Counted from the first letter of the stretch, positions 1 to 4,471 are shown. The stretch is 5,146 nt of DNA from Arenimonas sp. (GCA_003497545.1 DNNT01000054.1:6546-11691), one strand, 5' to 3'. Made by a program: numbers and translations. The notes: a model not told the origin generated them from the letters alone.

Positions 1-13
1 GAAAACGCGCTGC

Positions 14-50
14 CGTTAATCCAACGTTACGTCGCGATTCCCATACTCCG
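14..50 (+). promoter_or_regulatory. Promoter-like block of the first barrel gene
   Basis: The block runs from CGTTAAT (14-20) to CATACT (42-47), which resembles a -10 box. It aligns without gaps to 781-817, ahead of the second barrel gene, at 26 of 37 positions, while the surrounding intergenic DNA is much less alike; this supports a regulatory role. CGTT occurs at 14 and again at 25, an 11-bp spacing also found at 781 and 792, as expected for a regulator bound on one face of the helix. No good sigma-70 -35 hexamer lies 16-18 bp before CATACT, so an activator or alternative sigma factor is possible. Promoter assignment is inference. Confidence 0.5.
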
Positions 51-56
51 TCCCCA

Positions 57-71
57 GCCCGCACCTCGGGC
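57..71 (+). promoter_or_regulatory. Small leader hairpin, first barrel gene
   Basis: GCCCG (57-61) and CGGGC (67-71) form a 5-bp GC stem with loop CACCT. If CATACT at 42-47 is the -10 box, transcription would start near 54 and the hairpin would sit at the extreme 5' end of the mRNA. The same stem sequence occurs at the equivalent place ahead of the second barrel gene (822-838). Such 5' hairpins are known to stabilise ompA mRNA in E. coli; that role here is inference. Confidence 0.4.
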
Positions 72-85
72 CACCCCCACTACAC

Positions 86-90
86 GGAAG
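86..90 (+). promoter_or_regulatory. Ribosome binding site, first barrel gene
   Basis: GGAAG lies 7 nt ahead of the ATG at 98 and fixes that start. The ATG also begins a perfect signal peptide. Confidence 0.75.
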
Positions 91-97
91 AAAAACA

Positions 98-649
98 ATG
101 AAGCGTTCCCTGATTGCCCTGGCCCTGGCCGCCCTCCTCCCGCTGTCGGCCCAGGCCGACGACAAGCTGAGCTACACCTATGTCGAAGGCGGCTACGTCA
201 ACCTCGACAGCGACGCCGACGGCTTCGGCGTGCGCGGCTCGTTCGAGTTCGGCCAGTCGAACTTCTACGGCTTCGGCAGCTACGCCCAGGTCGAAGTGGA
301 CGGCACCAACGACGACATCGACAACACCGAAATCGGCGTCGGTTACGCCCACGGCCTGTCGGACAACGTCGACCTGATCTCCGAGCTGGCCTGGGTCAAT
401 GCCGATGCCGACGGTTTCAGCTCCGTGGACGGCTACCGCGCCTCGGTGGGCATCCGCGGCTCGCTGTCGGACAACTTCGAAGGCCTGCTGAAGGCGAACT
501 ACACCGACGGCAGCGACTTCGACGGCGAGTTCAGCGGCACCATCGGCGCCCAGTACAAGTTCACCCAGACCTGGGGCGTCACCGGCGAAGTGACCTTCGG
601 TGACAACAACACCGAGACCTACCTGGTCGGCCTGCGCGCCAGCTTCTGA
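98..649 (+). CDS. Ax21-like outer membrane beta-barrel protein, copy 1
   Basis: Secreted 183-residue protein with a classical signal peptide: positive MKR start, hydrophobic stretch at 5-17 and an AQA cleavage motif before D21. The mature part alternates polar and hydrophobic residues in short amphipathic strands separated by Asp/Gly/Asn-rich turns, and it ends in Phe (RASF), the usual C-terminal signal for BAM-dependent insertion. The length suits an 8-stranded barrel. The overall pattern (LSYxYVEGGYV, DADGFGV, VGYxHGL, TWGVTGE) resembles the Ax21 family of Xanthomonas and relatives, often annotated as an OMP_b-brl barrel. A DSDADG loop at 37-42 matches the DxDxDG calcium-loop pattern. The paralogue at 866-1438 is about 57% identical over the mature part by my count. 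The gene has its own promoter-like block, Shine-Dalgarno and terminator, so it is probably monocistronic. Surface location is well supported. The physiological role (vesicle-associated, adhesion or signalling) is not shown by the sequence. Confidence 0.85.
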   Translation: MKRSLIALALAALLPLSAQADDKLSYTYVEGGYVNLDSDADGFGVRGSFEFGQSNFYGFGSYAQVEVDGTNDDIDNTEIGVGYAHGLSDNVDLISELAWVNADADGFSSVDGYRASVGIRGSLSDNFEGLLKANYTDGSDFDGEFSGTIGAQYKFTQTWGVTGEVTFGDNNTETYLVGLRASF

Positions 650-671
650 TCTGCGCAACAACGCGTCACGG

Positions 672-701
672 AAAGCCCGGCTCCGGCCGGGCTTTTCTTT
701 T
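672..701 (+). terminator. Rho-independent terminator of the first barrel gene
   Basis: A 10-bp stem (672-681 paired with 686-695), rich in GC and closed by a TCCG tetraloop, runs straight into TTTTCTTTT (693-701). It begins 22 nt after the stop codon. This is the strongest intrinsic terminator in the window and separates the two paralogues transcriptionally. Confidence 0.92.
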
Positions 702-743
702 GCGCACGCCATTCCTGAACGCGTGCACTGCCAAGCGGCGATG

Positions 744-770
744 GAACGGCGACTGAAGCGCGCCGTTCAG
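744..770. repeat. Inverted repeat upstream of the second barrel promoter
   Basis: GAACGGCG (744-751) and CGCCGTTC (761-768) are perfect 8-bp inverted arms with a 9-nt spacer. An overlapping alternative pairing exists between CTGAA (753-757) and TTCAG (766-770). No T-run follows, so it is not an obvious terminator. It ends 11 bp before the promoter-like block of the second gene and could be an operator; function is unknown. Confidence 0.4.
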
Positions 771-780
771 TTACGCCACG

Positions 781-817
781 CGTTAATCGCGCGTTCCTGC
801 GCACTTTCGATACTCGG
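781..817 (+). promoter_or_regulatory. Promoter-like block of the second barrel gene
   Basis: The block runs from CGTTAAT (781-787) to GATACT (809-814), the -10 candidate. It matches 14-50 at 26 of 37 ungapped positions, including CGTT repeats 11 bp apart (781 and 792). This shared spacing is the main evidence that it is a promoter/operator unit; there is no consensus -35 at the standard distance. Confidence 0.5.
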
Positions 818-821
818 GTTT

Positions 822-838
822 GCCCGTTGCACGCGGGC
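822..838 (+). promoter_or_regulatory. Small leader hairpin, second barrel gene
   Basis: GCCCG (822-826) pairs with CGGGC (834-838) around a 7-nt loop. Both arms are identical to those at 57-71, while the loop differs in sequence and length. It would lie at or very near the start of the transcript if GATACT at 809-814 is the -10 box. Confidence 0.4.
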
Positions 839-850
839 GTTCCCCCCAAC

Positions 851-857
851 GAAAGGA
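851..857 (+). promoter_or_regulatory. Ribosome binding site, second barrel gene
   Basis: GAAAGGA precedes the ATG at 866 by 8 nt. This selects 866 over the in-frame ATG at 827, which would add 13 residues (MHAGVPPNERNPR) in front of the signal peptide and would place the leader hairpin across the start codon. Confidence 0.75.
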
Positions 858-865
858 ATCCACGC

Positions 866-1438
866 ATGAAGCGCACGACCCTTGCCCTTGCCCTGTCCCT
901 CGCCGCCGCGCTGCCCGCGGCCGCGCAGGATTCGCTCAGCAACACCTGGATCGAAGGCAACTACATCAACGTCGACGGCGACGCCGACGGCCACGGCATC
1001 CGCGGCAGCTTCGAATTCGGCGATTCGAATTTCTACGGCCTGGCCGGCTACTCGCGCATCGGCATCGACGACACGCCGTTCAAGCTCGACGGCAGCGAGC
1101 TGGGCGTAGGTTACGCGCACCCGGTGAACGACGGCCTGGATCTGTTCGCGGAAGCCGCCTACGTCGACACCGAAGCCGCGGGCTTCGTCACCACCGACGG
1201 CACCGGCATCATCAACACCGAGGGCTACCGCACGTCCGTGGGCCTGCGCAGCGCGCTGACCGACAAGCTCGAAGGCAGCGTGCGTGCGAACTACGTGGAC
1301 CTGGACGAAGTCGGCGACGACTTCTCCGGCACGCTCGGCGCGATGTACAAGTTCACCCCGACCTGGGGCCTCACCGGCGACGTGACTTTCGGCGACGACG
1401 CCGAAACCTACCAGCTGGGCCTGCGCGCCAGCTTCTGA
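866..1438 (+). CDS. Ax21-like outer membrane beta-barrel protein, copy 2
   Basis: A 190-residue paralogue of the gene at 98-649. The signal peptide is MKR plus an Ala/Leu-rich core, with AAA before Q21 as the likely cleavage site. The mature part again shows amphipathic strands and ends in RASF, a BAM-recognised C-terminal Phe, consistent with an 8-stranded barrel. The two proteins align without gaps through residue 107. Copy 2 then carries an 8-residue longer loop (roughly residues 108-119, Thr/Gly/Ile/Asn-rich) and a turn near the C-terminus one residue shorter, so an extracellular loop is probably the main difference. The DGDADG sequence at 37-42 keeps the DxDxDG pattern. The gene has its own promoter-like block and a good Shine-Dalgarno. 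There is no terminator before the convergent gpsA, whose stop codon lies 4 bp away. Family membership is well supported; the ligand or role is unknown. Confidence 0.85.
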   Translation: MKRTTLALALSLAAALPAAAQDSLSNTWIEGNYINVDGDADGHGIRGSFEFGDSNFYGLAGYSRIGIDDTPFKLDGSELGVGYAHPVNDGLDLFAEAAYVDTEAAGFVTTDGTGIINTEGYRTSVGLRSALTDKLEGSVRANYVDLDEVGDDFSGTLGAMYKFTPTWGLTGDVTFGDDAETYQLGLRASF

Positions 1439-1442
1439 GGCG

Positions 1443-2468
1443 TCAGTCGAACAGGCCTTCGGGGTATTCGGGCTTCTGCTCGCGCGCGAGCAGCATGCCC
1501 AGGCCTTCGACCGGGGTGATGTCGCCGTGCAGCACGCGGTGCACCAGGTCGGAGATGGGCAGCTCGATGCCGTGGCGCTCGGCCAGGCGCATCACTTCGT
1601 CGGCGGTTTGCACCGACTCGACGACCTGGCCGATCGCCGCCACGGCTTCCTTGATGGACTGGCCACGACCCAGCGCCAGGCCCAGGCGGCGGTTGCGCGA
1701 CAGGTCGCCGGTGCAGGTGAGCACCAGGTCGCCGAGGCCCGCCAAGCCCATCAGCGTCTCGGCGCGGCCGCCGAGCGCCGCGTTGAGCCGCAGCATTTCA
1801 TTGAGCCCGCGCGTGATCAGGCCGGCGCGGGCATTGAGCCCCAGCGACATGCCGTCGGCGACGCCGGTGGCCACCGCCAGCACGTTTTTCATCGCACCGC
1901 CCAGTTCCGCGCCCAGCATGTCGTTGCCGGTGTAGGCGCGGAAGGTGGGGCCGTGCAGCGATTCGGCCACTTCGCGGGCGAAGGCCTCGTCGTCGGAATG
2001 CACCGTCACCGCGGTCGGCAGGCCCTGGGCCACTTCCTTGGCGAAGGACGGGCCAGTGACCACGGCCAGCGGCACGCCGGGGCCCAGGGCCTCGGCGGCG
2101 ACCTCGTGCAGGAAACGGCCCGAACCCGGCTCGAAGCCCTTGGTGGCCCAAGCCACGCCGGCGGCCGGGCGACGGTGCGGCGCGAGTGCGTGCAGGGTTT
2201 CGGTGAAGGCGTGGCTGGGCGTCACCACCAGCACCAGGTCGGCGCCGGCCACGGTGGCGGCGATGTCGGTGCTGGCGCGCAGCGTTTCGGGCAGGGCGAT
2301 GCCCGGCAGGTAGCGCGGGTTTTCGTGCGTGCGCGCGATGGCCTCGACCTGGGCGGCGTCACGCCCCCAGATCGTGGTCGGGTGCCCGTTGCGGGCGATC
2401 AGCGAAGCCAGTGCCGTGCCCCAGGAGCCACTCCCGAGCACGGCGACCGACGGCTTGGCCGGGTCCAT
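1443..2468 (-). CDS. gpsA: Glycerol-3-phosphate dehydrogenase [NAD(P)+]
   Basis: Cytosolic enzyme that reduces dihydroxyacetone phosphate to sn-glycerol 3-phosphate, the backbone precursor of phospholipids. The 341-residue length is normal for the family. The N-terminal Rossmann domain starts with [14 protein letters not shown] (nucleotide-binding GSGSWG at 12-17). WATKG at 107-111 and [10 protein letters not shown] at 138-147 are family signatures. The catalytic lysine is K194 in GAMKNVLA, and the C-terminal helical domain carries [11 protein letters not shown] (212-222), [14 protein letters not shown] (241-254) and NRR (259-261). The start is placed at the only ATG that gives a complete Rossmann strand. 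It lies 16 bp after the secB stop with only a weak ribosome site, so translation may depend on read-through from secB. The 3' end converges on the second barrel gene. The identification is secure. Confidence 0.97.
   Translation of the reverse strand: MDPAKPSVAVLGSGSWGTALASLIARNGHPTTIWGRDAAQVEAIARTHENPRYLPGIALPETLRASTDIAATVAGADLVLVVTPSHAFTETLHALAPHRRPAAGVAWATKGFEPGSGRFLHEVAAEALGPGVPLAVVTGPSFAKEVAQGLPTAVTVHSDDEAFAREVAESLHGPTFRAYTGNDMLGAELGGAMKNVLAVATGVADGMSLGLNARAGLITRGLNEMLRLNAALGGRAETLMGLAGLGDLVLTCTGDLSRNRRLGLALGRGQSIKEAVAAIGQVVESVQTADEVMRLAERHGIELPISDLVHRVLHGDITPVEGLGMLLAREQKPEYPEGLFD
1476..1493. repeat. Perfect 18-bp palindrome in the gpsA 3' end
   Basis: CTGCTCGCG followed directly by its reverse complement CGCGAGCAG. 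It lies inside gpsA (codons for LLAREQ) and 37 nt past the stop of the convergent barrel gene, whose mRNA has no other visible 3' structure. There is no T-run on either side. It could be a 3'-end stabiliser or a chance result of GC-rich coding; only the palindrome itself is certain. Confidence 0.45.
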
Positions 2469-2484
2469 CGGCGTTACGCCCGGA

Positions 2485-2985
2485 TCAGGCGTTGCCGGCC
2501 TCGGGGGCCTGGATGGCGCCGCCCTGGGCCTGCTCGGCGCGACGACGCAGGCCTTCGGCGTACAGGGCCTCGAAGTTGATCGGCTGCAGGTAGAACGGCG
2601 GGAAACCGCCGTTGGCGACCAGCTCGCCCACGGTCTGGCGCACGTACGGGAACAGCACGTTCGGGCAGTAGGTGCCGAGCATCATGTCCAGGGTGCGGTC
2701 GTCGAAGCCGCCCAGGCCGAACAGGCCGGCCTGGTGCACTTCGGCCAGGTACACGGTCTTCTCGGCGAGCTTGCAGGTCACGGTGACGGCGAGCACGACC
2801 TCGAACAGGCCGTCGGCCACGCGCGCGACCTTCTGGTTGAGGTTGAGTTCGAGCTGCGGCTGGCCGGGCTCGTTAAAGATCTGCGGCGAGTTCGGGACTT
2901 CGAAGGAAACGTCCTTCACGTAGATCTTCTGGATGGTGAACTGCGCCTGCTGTTCGGCGGCGGCGCCGTTGTTCTGCTCGGCCAT
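2485..2985 (-). CDS. secB: Protein-export chaperone SecB
   Basis: Tetrameric cytosolic chaperone that keeps preproteins, notably outer-membrane proteins, unfolded and delivers them to SecA. The protein has 166 residues (E. coli SecB has 155) and matches along its length: polar N-terminal tail, [19 protein letters not shown] (16-34), [11 protein letters not shown] (60-70), the AEVHQAGLF strand (81-89), the conserved [15 protein letters not shown] segment (103-117) and [15 protein letters not shown] (128-142). It ends in an Ala/Gln-rich tail. The start is supported by GGAG at 2993-2996, 7 nt upstream, and by the family-typical MAEQNN beginning. A possible promoter lies at 3024-3032. It precedes gpsA by 16 bp, an arrangement shared with E. 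coli. The two barrel proteins encoded nearby are the kind of cargo SecB handles, though adjacency does not prove a link. Confidence 0.97.
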   Translation of the reverse strand: MAEQNNGAAAEQQAQFTIQKIYVKDVSFEVPNSPQIFNEPGQPQLELNLNQKVARVADGLFEVVLAVTVTCKLAEKTVYLAEVHQAGLFGLGGFDDRTLDMMLGTYCPNVLFPYVRQTVGELVANGGFPPFYLQPINFEALYAEGLRRRAEQAQGGAIQAPEAGNA

Positions 2986-2992
2986 GGCTGTG

Positions 2993-2996
2993 CTCC
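2993..2996 (-). promoter_or_regulatory. Ribosome binding site of secB
   Basis: On the minus strand CCCGGAG is followed by 7 nt and then the secB ATG. It is the clearest Shine-Dalgarno among the five minus-strand genes. Confidence 0.7.
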
Positions 2997-3023
2997 GGGA
3001 ATGATTCGGTGGAAAGACCGGCG

Positions 3024-3032
3024 ATTATCGCA
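3024..3032 (-). promoter_or_regulatory. Extended -10 promoter candidate for secB
   Basis: The minus strand reads TGCGATAAT here: a GATAAT hexamer (5 of 6 to consensus) with the TGn extension directly ahead. The -35 region (ATGCCC at 17 bp) is poor, which is acceptable for an extended -10 promoter. Transcription would start near 3017, giving a leader of about 32 nt that contains the secB Shine-Dalgarno. The ATTATC/GATAAT box also lies in a short dyad (GCGAT-T-ATCGC, 3021-3031). Confidence 0.5.
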
Positions 3033-3043
3033 TGCCGGTTGGA

Positions 3044-3063
3044 CCGGGGCATGACAGCCCCGG
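3044..3063 (-). other. GC-rich hairpin downstream of the rhodanese gene
   Basis: CCGGGGC (minus strand, 3063-3057) pairs with GCCCCGG (3050-3044) around a 6-nt loop, starting 11 nt after the rhodanese stop codon. The sequence after it on the minus strand (TCCAACC) has no U-tract, so it is a weak terminator at best. It may stabilise or pause the upstream transcript just before the secB promoter. Confidence 0.4.
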
Positions 3064-3074
3064 GCGGCGTGTGA

Positions 3075-3506
3075 TCAGGCCTTGCCCTTGGCCAGCGGCA
3101 GGCCGGCCTGCTGCCAGGCGCCAATGCCGCCCTCGAGCACGCTGACGCGCTTGAACCCGGCCTTGGCCAGCTTCTGGGCCACGCCCGTGGCGGTCACGCC
3201 GGCGTAGCAGACCACGACCACCGGGGATTCCTTGGCCTTGGCCAGCAGCTTGCCTTCCGGATCGACCTGGCTGGGCAGCAGGTGCCTGGCGCCGATGATG
3301 TGGCCCTTCTCGAACTCGGCCTGGCCGCGGATGTCGAGCACCAGCGCGTTCTCGCGGTTGATCAGGTCGGTGAGCTGGGCCGGGCTGACGCCCTTGAAGG
3401 GGCGGAACAGGCGGGCGATCTCGGTGTAGACCAGGGCGGCGGTCAGGCCGGCGAAGGCCACCGACAGCATCAGGTTGGCTTGGGCGAACTCGATCAGGCG
3501 ATCCAT
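3075..3506 (-). CDS. yibN: Membrane-anchored rhodanese-domain protein, YibN type
   Basis: A 143-residue inner-membrane protein, the same length as E. coli YibN. One transmembrane helix spans about residues 12-27 (LMLSVAFAGLTAALVY); the rest is a cytoplasmic single rhodanese domain. Visible signatures are VLDIR (56-60), FEKGHIIGA (65-73), the active-site loop CYAGVT (100-105) with C100, and the final LEGGIGAWQQAGLPL segment (124-138). The catalytic cysteine is present, so sulfurtransferase activity is possible; as I recall it, E. coli YibN lacks a Cys at this position. Family members sit beside secB, and E. coli YibN has been reported to contact the YidC/Sec membrane-insertion machinery. No Shine-Dalgarno precedes the ATG at 3506, but a later start would destroy the membrane anchor. 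A good promoter candidate lies at 3539-3567. The symbol rests on architecture and synteny. Confidence 0.88.
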   Translation of the reverse strand: MDRLIEFAQANLMLSVAFAGLTAALVYTEIARLFRPFKGVSPAQLTDLINRENALVLDIRGQAEFEKGHIIGARHLLPSQVDPEGKLLAKAKESPVVVVCYAGVTATGVAQKLAKAGFKRVSVLEGGIGAWQQAGLPLAKGKA

Positions 3507-3530
3507 GGCGGACAGGTCACGGCGACAGCG

Positions 3531-3550
3531 GGGCCGGCATTATGCGGCCC
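3531..3550. repeat. Dyad centred on the rhodanese promoter -10 box
   Basis: GGGCC and GGCCC flank GCAT/ATGC arms, giving a near-perfect 20-bp palindrome (one unpaired base and one central base) that encloses the ATTATG/CATAAT box. A dyad sitting on a -10 box is a typical repressor-site layout. It could also be an accidental result of GC-rich flanks. Confidence 0.4.
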
Positions 3551-3567
3551 TCGCGGCACGGGGCCAA
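3539..3567 (-). promoter_or_regulatory. Sigma-70-like promoter of the rhodanese gene
   Basis: On the minus strand TTGGCC (3567-3562, 4 of 6 to TTGACA) is followed by a 17-bp spacer and CATAAT (3544-3539, 5 of 6 to TATAAT). It starts just after the lipoprotein stop codon and would give a leader of about 26 nt. This is the best-spaced promoter in the window. Confidence 0.6.
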
Positions 3568-3572
3568 ACCGG

Positions 3573-3989
3573 TCAGCGGGCGGCGCCGAGCTCGGGCAGG
3601 CCGCTGGCCAGCCACCAGCGGCCGGCCTCGGGGTCCCAGCGCCAGCGCTGGCGGTCGGTGACCAGCTTCTCGACCTGGGTGTTGCGGTTGACGAAGCGGA
3701 TCTCGACCACCTGCTCGTAGAGGCCATCACCCGGCTCGTGGCCCGACTTCACTTCGTAACCCGCCACCTGGAACTGCTTGTAGCGCTCGCGGTCGAGGTC
3801 CGAGAAGCCCACGCGGCGCTGGTGCTCAGGGTCGACGAATTTCTCGGCCAGCTCGAACTCGCTCCAGCGGATCGCGCTGACGTAGTCGTAGAGCGTCTGG
3901 TCCAGCGGCGTGCGCTTGCCGCCGACCGAGCCGCAGGCCGCGAGCAGCAGGACGAAGAGGATGGAGAGCAGGCGAAGGGACGGGTTCAT
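3573..3989 (-). CDS. Small conserved lipoprotein, function unknown
   Basis: A 138-residue protein starting MNPSLRLLSI with a lipoprotein signal peptide: one Arg, a hydrophobic run at 7-17 and lipobox LAAC at 16-19, so C19 should be lipidated. Gly at +2 rather than Asp favours sorting to the outer membrane. The mature part has an early helix-like region (TLYDYVSAIRWSEFELAEKF), then RERYKQFQVAGYEV, then strand-like segments around YEQVVEIRFVNRN and RWRWDPEAGRWWLAS. A helix followed by a beta-sheet with Trp-rich ends would suit an NTF2-like fold, but that is inference. I recall similar small lipoproteins in Xanthomonadaceae and Pseudomonas but no assigned function. It lies 32 bp after the hotdog gene. 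The ATG at 3989 has no Shine-Dalgarno but has a -10-like box 6 bp upstream. The in-frame ATG at 4004 (prefix MHNGR) is an alternative with GGGGGCGG upstream. Confidence 0.85.
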   Translation of the reverse strand: MNPSLRLLSILFVLLLAACGSVGGKRTPLDQTLYDYVSAIRWSEFELAEKFVDPEHQRRVGFSDLDRERYKQFQVAGYEVKSGHEPGDGLYEQVVEIRFVNRNTQVEKLVTDRQRWRWDPEAGRWWLASGLPELGAAR

Positions 3990-3995
3990 GCGGCC

Positions 3996-4001
3996 ATTAT
4001 G
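3996..4001 (-). promoter_or_regulatory. -10-like box 6 bp before the lipoprotein ATG
   Basis: The minus strand reads CATAAT, then GGCCGC, then the ATG at 3989. A start point about 7 nt past the hexamer would fall on the A of that ATG, giving a leaderless mRNA. A partial -35 (CTGAGC, sharing the TGA core) lies 18 bp upstream inside the preceding gene. The octamer GCATAATG recurs at 3538-3545 ahead of the rhodanese gene. Confidence 0.4.
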
Positions 4002-4021
4002 CATATCCGCCCCCGGGCCGC

Positions 4022-4471
4022 TCAGTCGCCGCGCAATGCGGCGAAGCGGGCCGTGAGTTCGGCCACCGGCGCGCCGTCCGGGCCCAGCACCCGCGACACG
4101 ATGGACGCGCGGGCGCGGCCGCGTTCTCGCCAGGCGCGCAGCACGGCGTCCCAGTCCACGTCGTCGGCCAGCCGCGCCTCGGCCTCGAGGTCGGTGAACA
4201 GCGGGCGCAGGTAGCGGATCTGGCTGTCGGCCACGTAGACGTCGCTGTCGATGCCGGCGTCGCCGAGCCTGAGCGTGAGCAGGCCCCAGCCGGCCAGGGT
4301 CATGATGCTGGCGAGACTGCCGCCGAAGGCGCAGTCCTTGTCGTTGACGTTGCTCGCCAGCGGCGCGTGCAGGCGCAGGGAATCGCCGTCGTAGGCGGTG
4401 GCGCGGATGCGCATGGCGGCCACCGGCGGCATGGCGTCGTAGTGGGCGTTGAGTTCGTCGAGCCTGGACAT
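4022..4471 (-). CDS. Hotdog-fold thioesterase-like protein (YiiD C-terminal family)
   Basis: A 149-residue cytosolic protein with no signal peptide. It matches the stand-alone form of the domain found at the C-terminus of E. coli YiiD. Family marks are the N-terminal helix with PP (SRLDELNAHYDAMPPV), the strand LRLHAPLASNVNDKDCAFGGS (32-52), the following helix LASIMTLAGWGLL (53-65), the strand ADSQIRYLRP (81-90) and the closing strand AELTARFAAL. The asparagine-rich NVND turn (41-44) followed by FGGS marks the active-site region. Members were annotated as putative thioesterases; some proteobacterial ones have been reported as malonyl-ACP decarboxylases (Mad) that start fatty-acid synthesis. 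That role would fit next to gpsA in lipid supply but is unproven here. GGGGAAA at 4481-4487 is the likely ribosome site, 9 nt from the ATG. It diverges from hemD across 40 bp. Confidence 0.85.
   Translation of the reverse strand: MSRLDELNAHYDAMPPVAAMRIRATAYDGDSLRLHAPLASNVNDKDCAFGGSLASIMTLAGWGLLTLRLGDAGIDSDVYVADSQIRYLRPLFTDLEAEARLADDVDWDAVLRAWRERGRARASIVSRVLGPDGAPVAELTARFAALRGD

Noticed and set aside
80..712. Long minus-strand open frame antisense to the first barrel gene
   Set aside because: It mirrors the codons of a gene with a signal peptide, ribosome site and terminator. Its Val/Ala/Asp repeats are the usual shadow of GC-rich coding.
827..865. N-terminal extension of the second barrel protein from the ATG at 827
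   Set aside because: The good ribosome site lies between 827 and 866, and the signal peptide begins exactly at 866, as in the paralogue.
650..865. Small RNA or extra small gene between the barrel genes
   Set aside because: The 216 bp are accounted for by terminator, inverted repeat, promoter block, hairpin and ribosome site. No separate promoter-terminator pair or coding signal is visible.
820..1935. 371-codon plus-strand open frame across the second barrel gene and into gpsA
   Set aside because: Arg/Pro/Ser-rich low-complexity translation that overlaps two well-supported genes in other frames.
1527..2579. 350-codon plus-strand open frame opposite gpsA
   Set aside because: His/Gln/Gly/Ala-rich shadow of gpsA with no family resemblance and no ribosome site.
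3044..3063. Intrinsic terminator after the rhodanese gene
   Set aside because: The 7-bp GC stem is real but no U-tract follows on the minus strand, so I list it only as a hairpin.
3282..4214. 310-codon plus-strand open frame opposite the rhodanese and lipoprotein genes
   Set aside because: It spans two real minus-strand genes and their promoters. Its composition is that of antisense GC-rich DNA.
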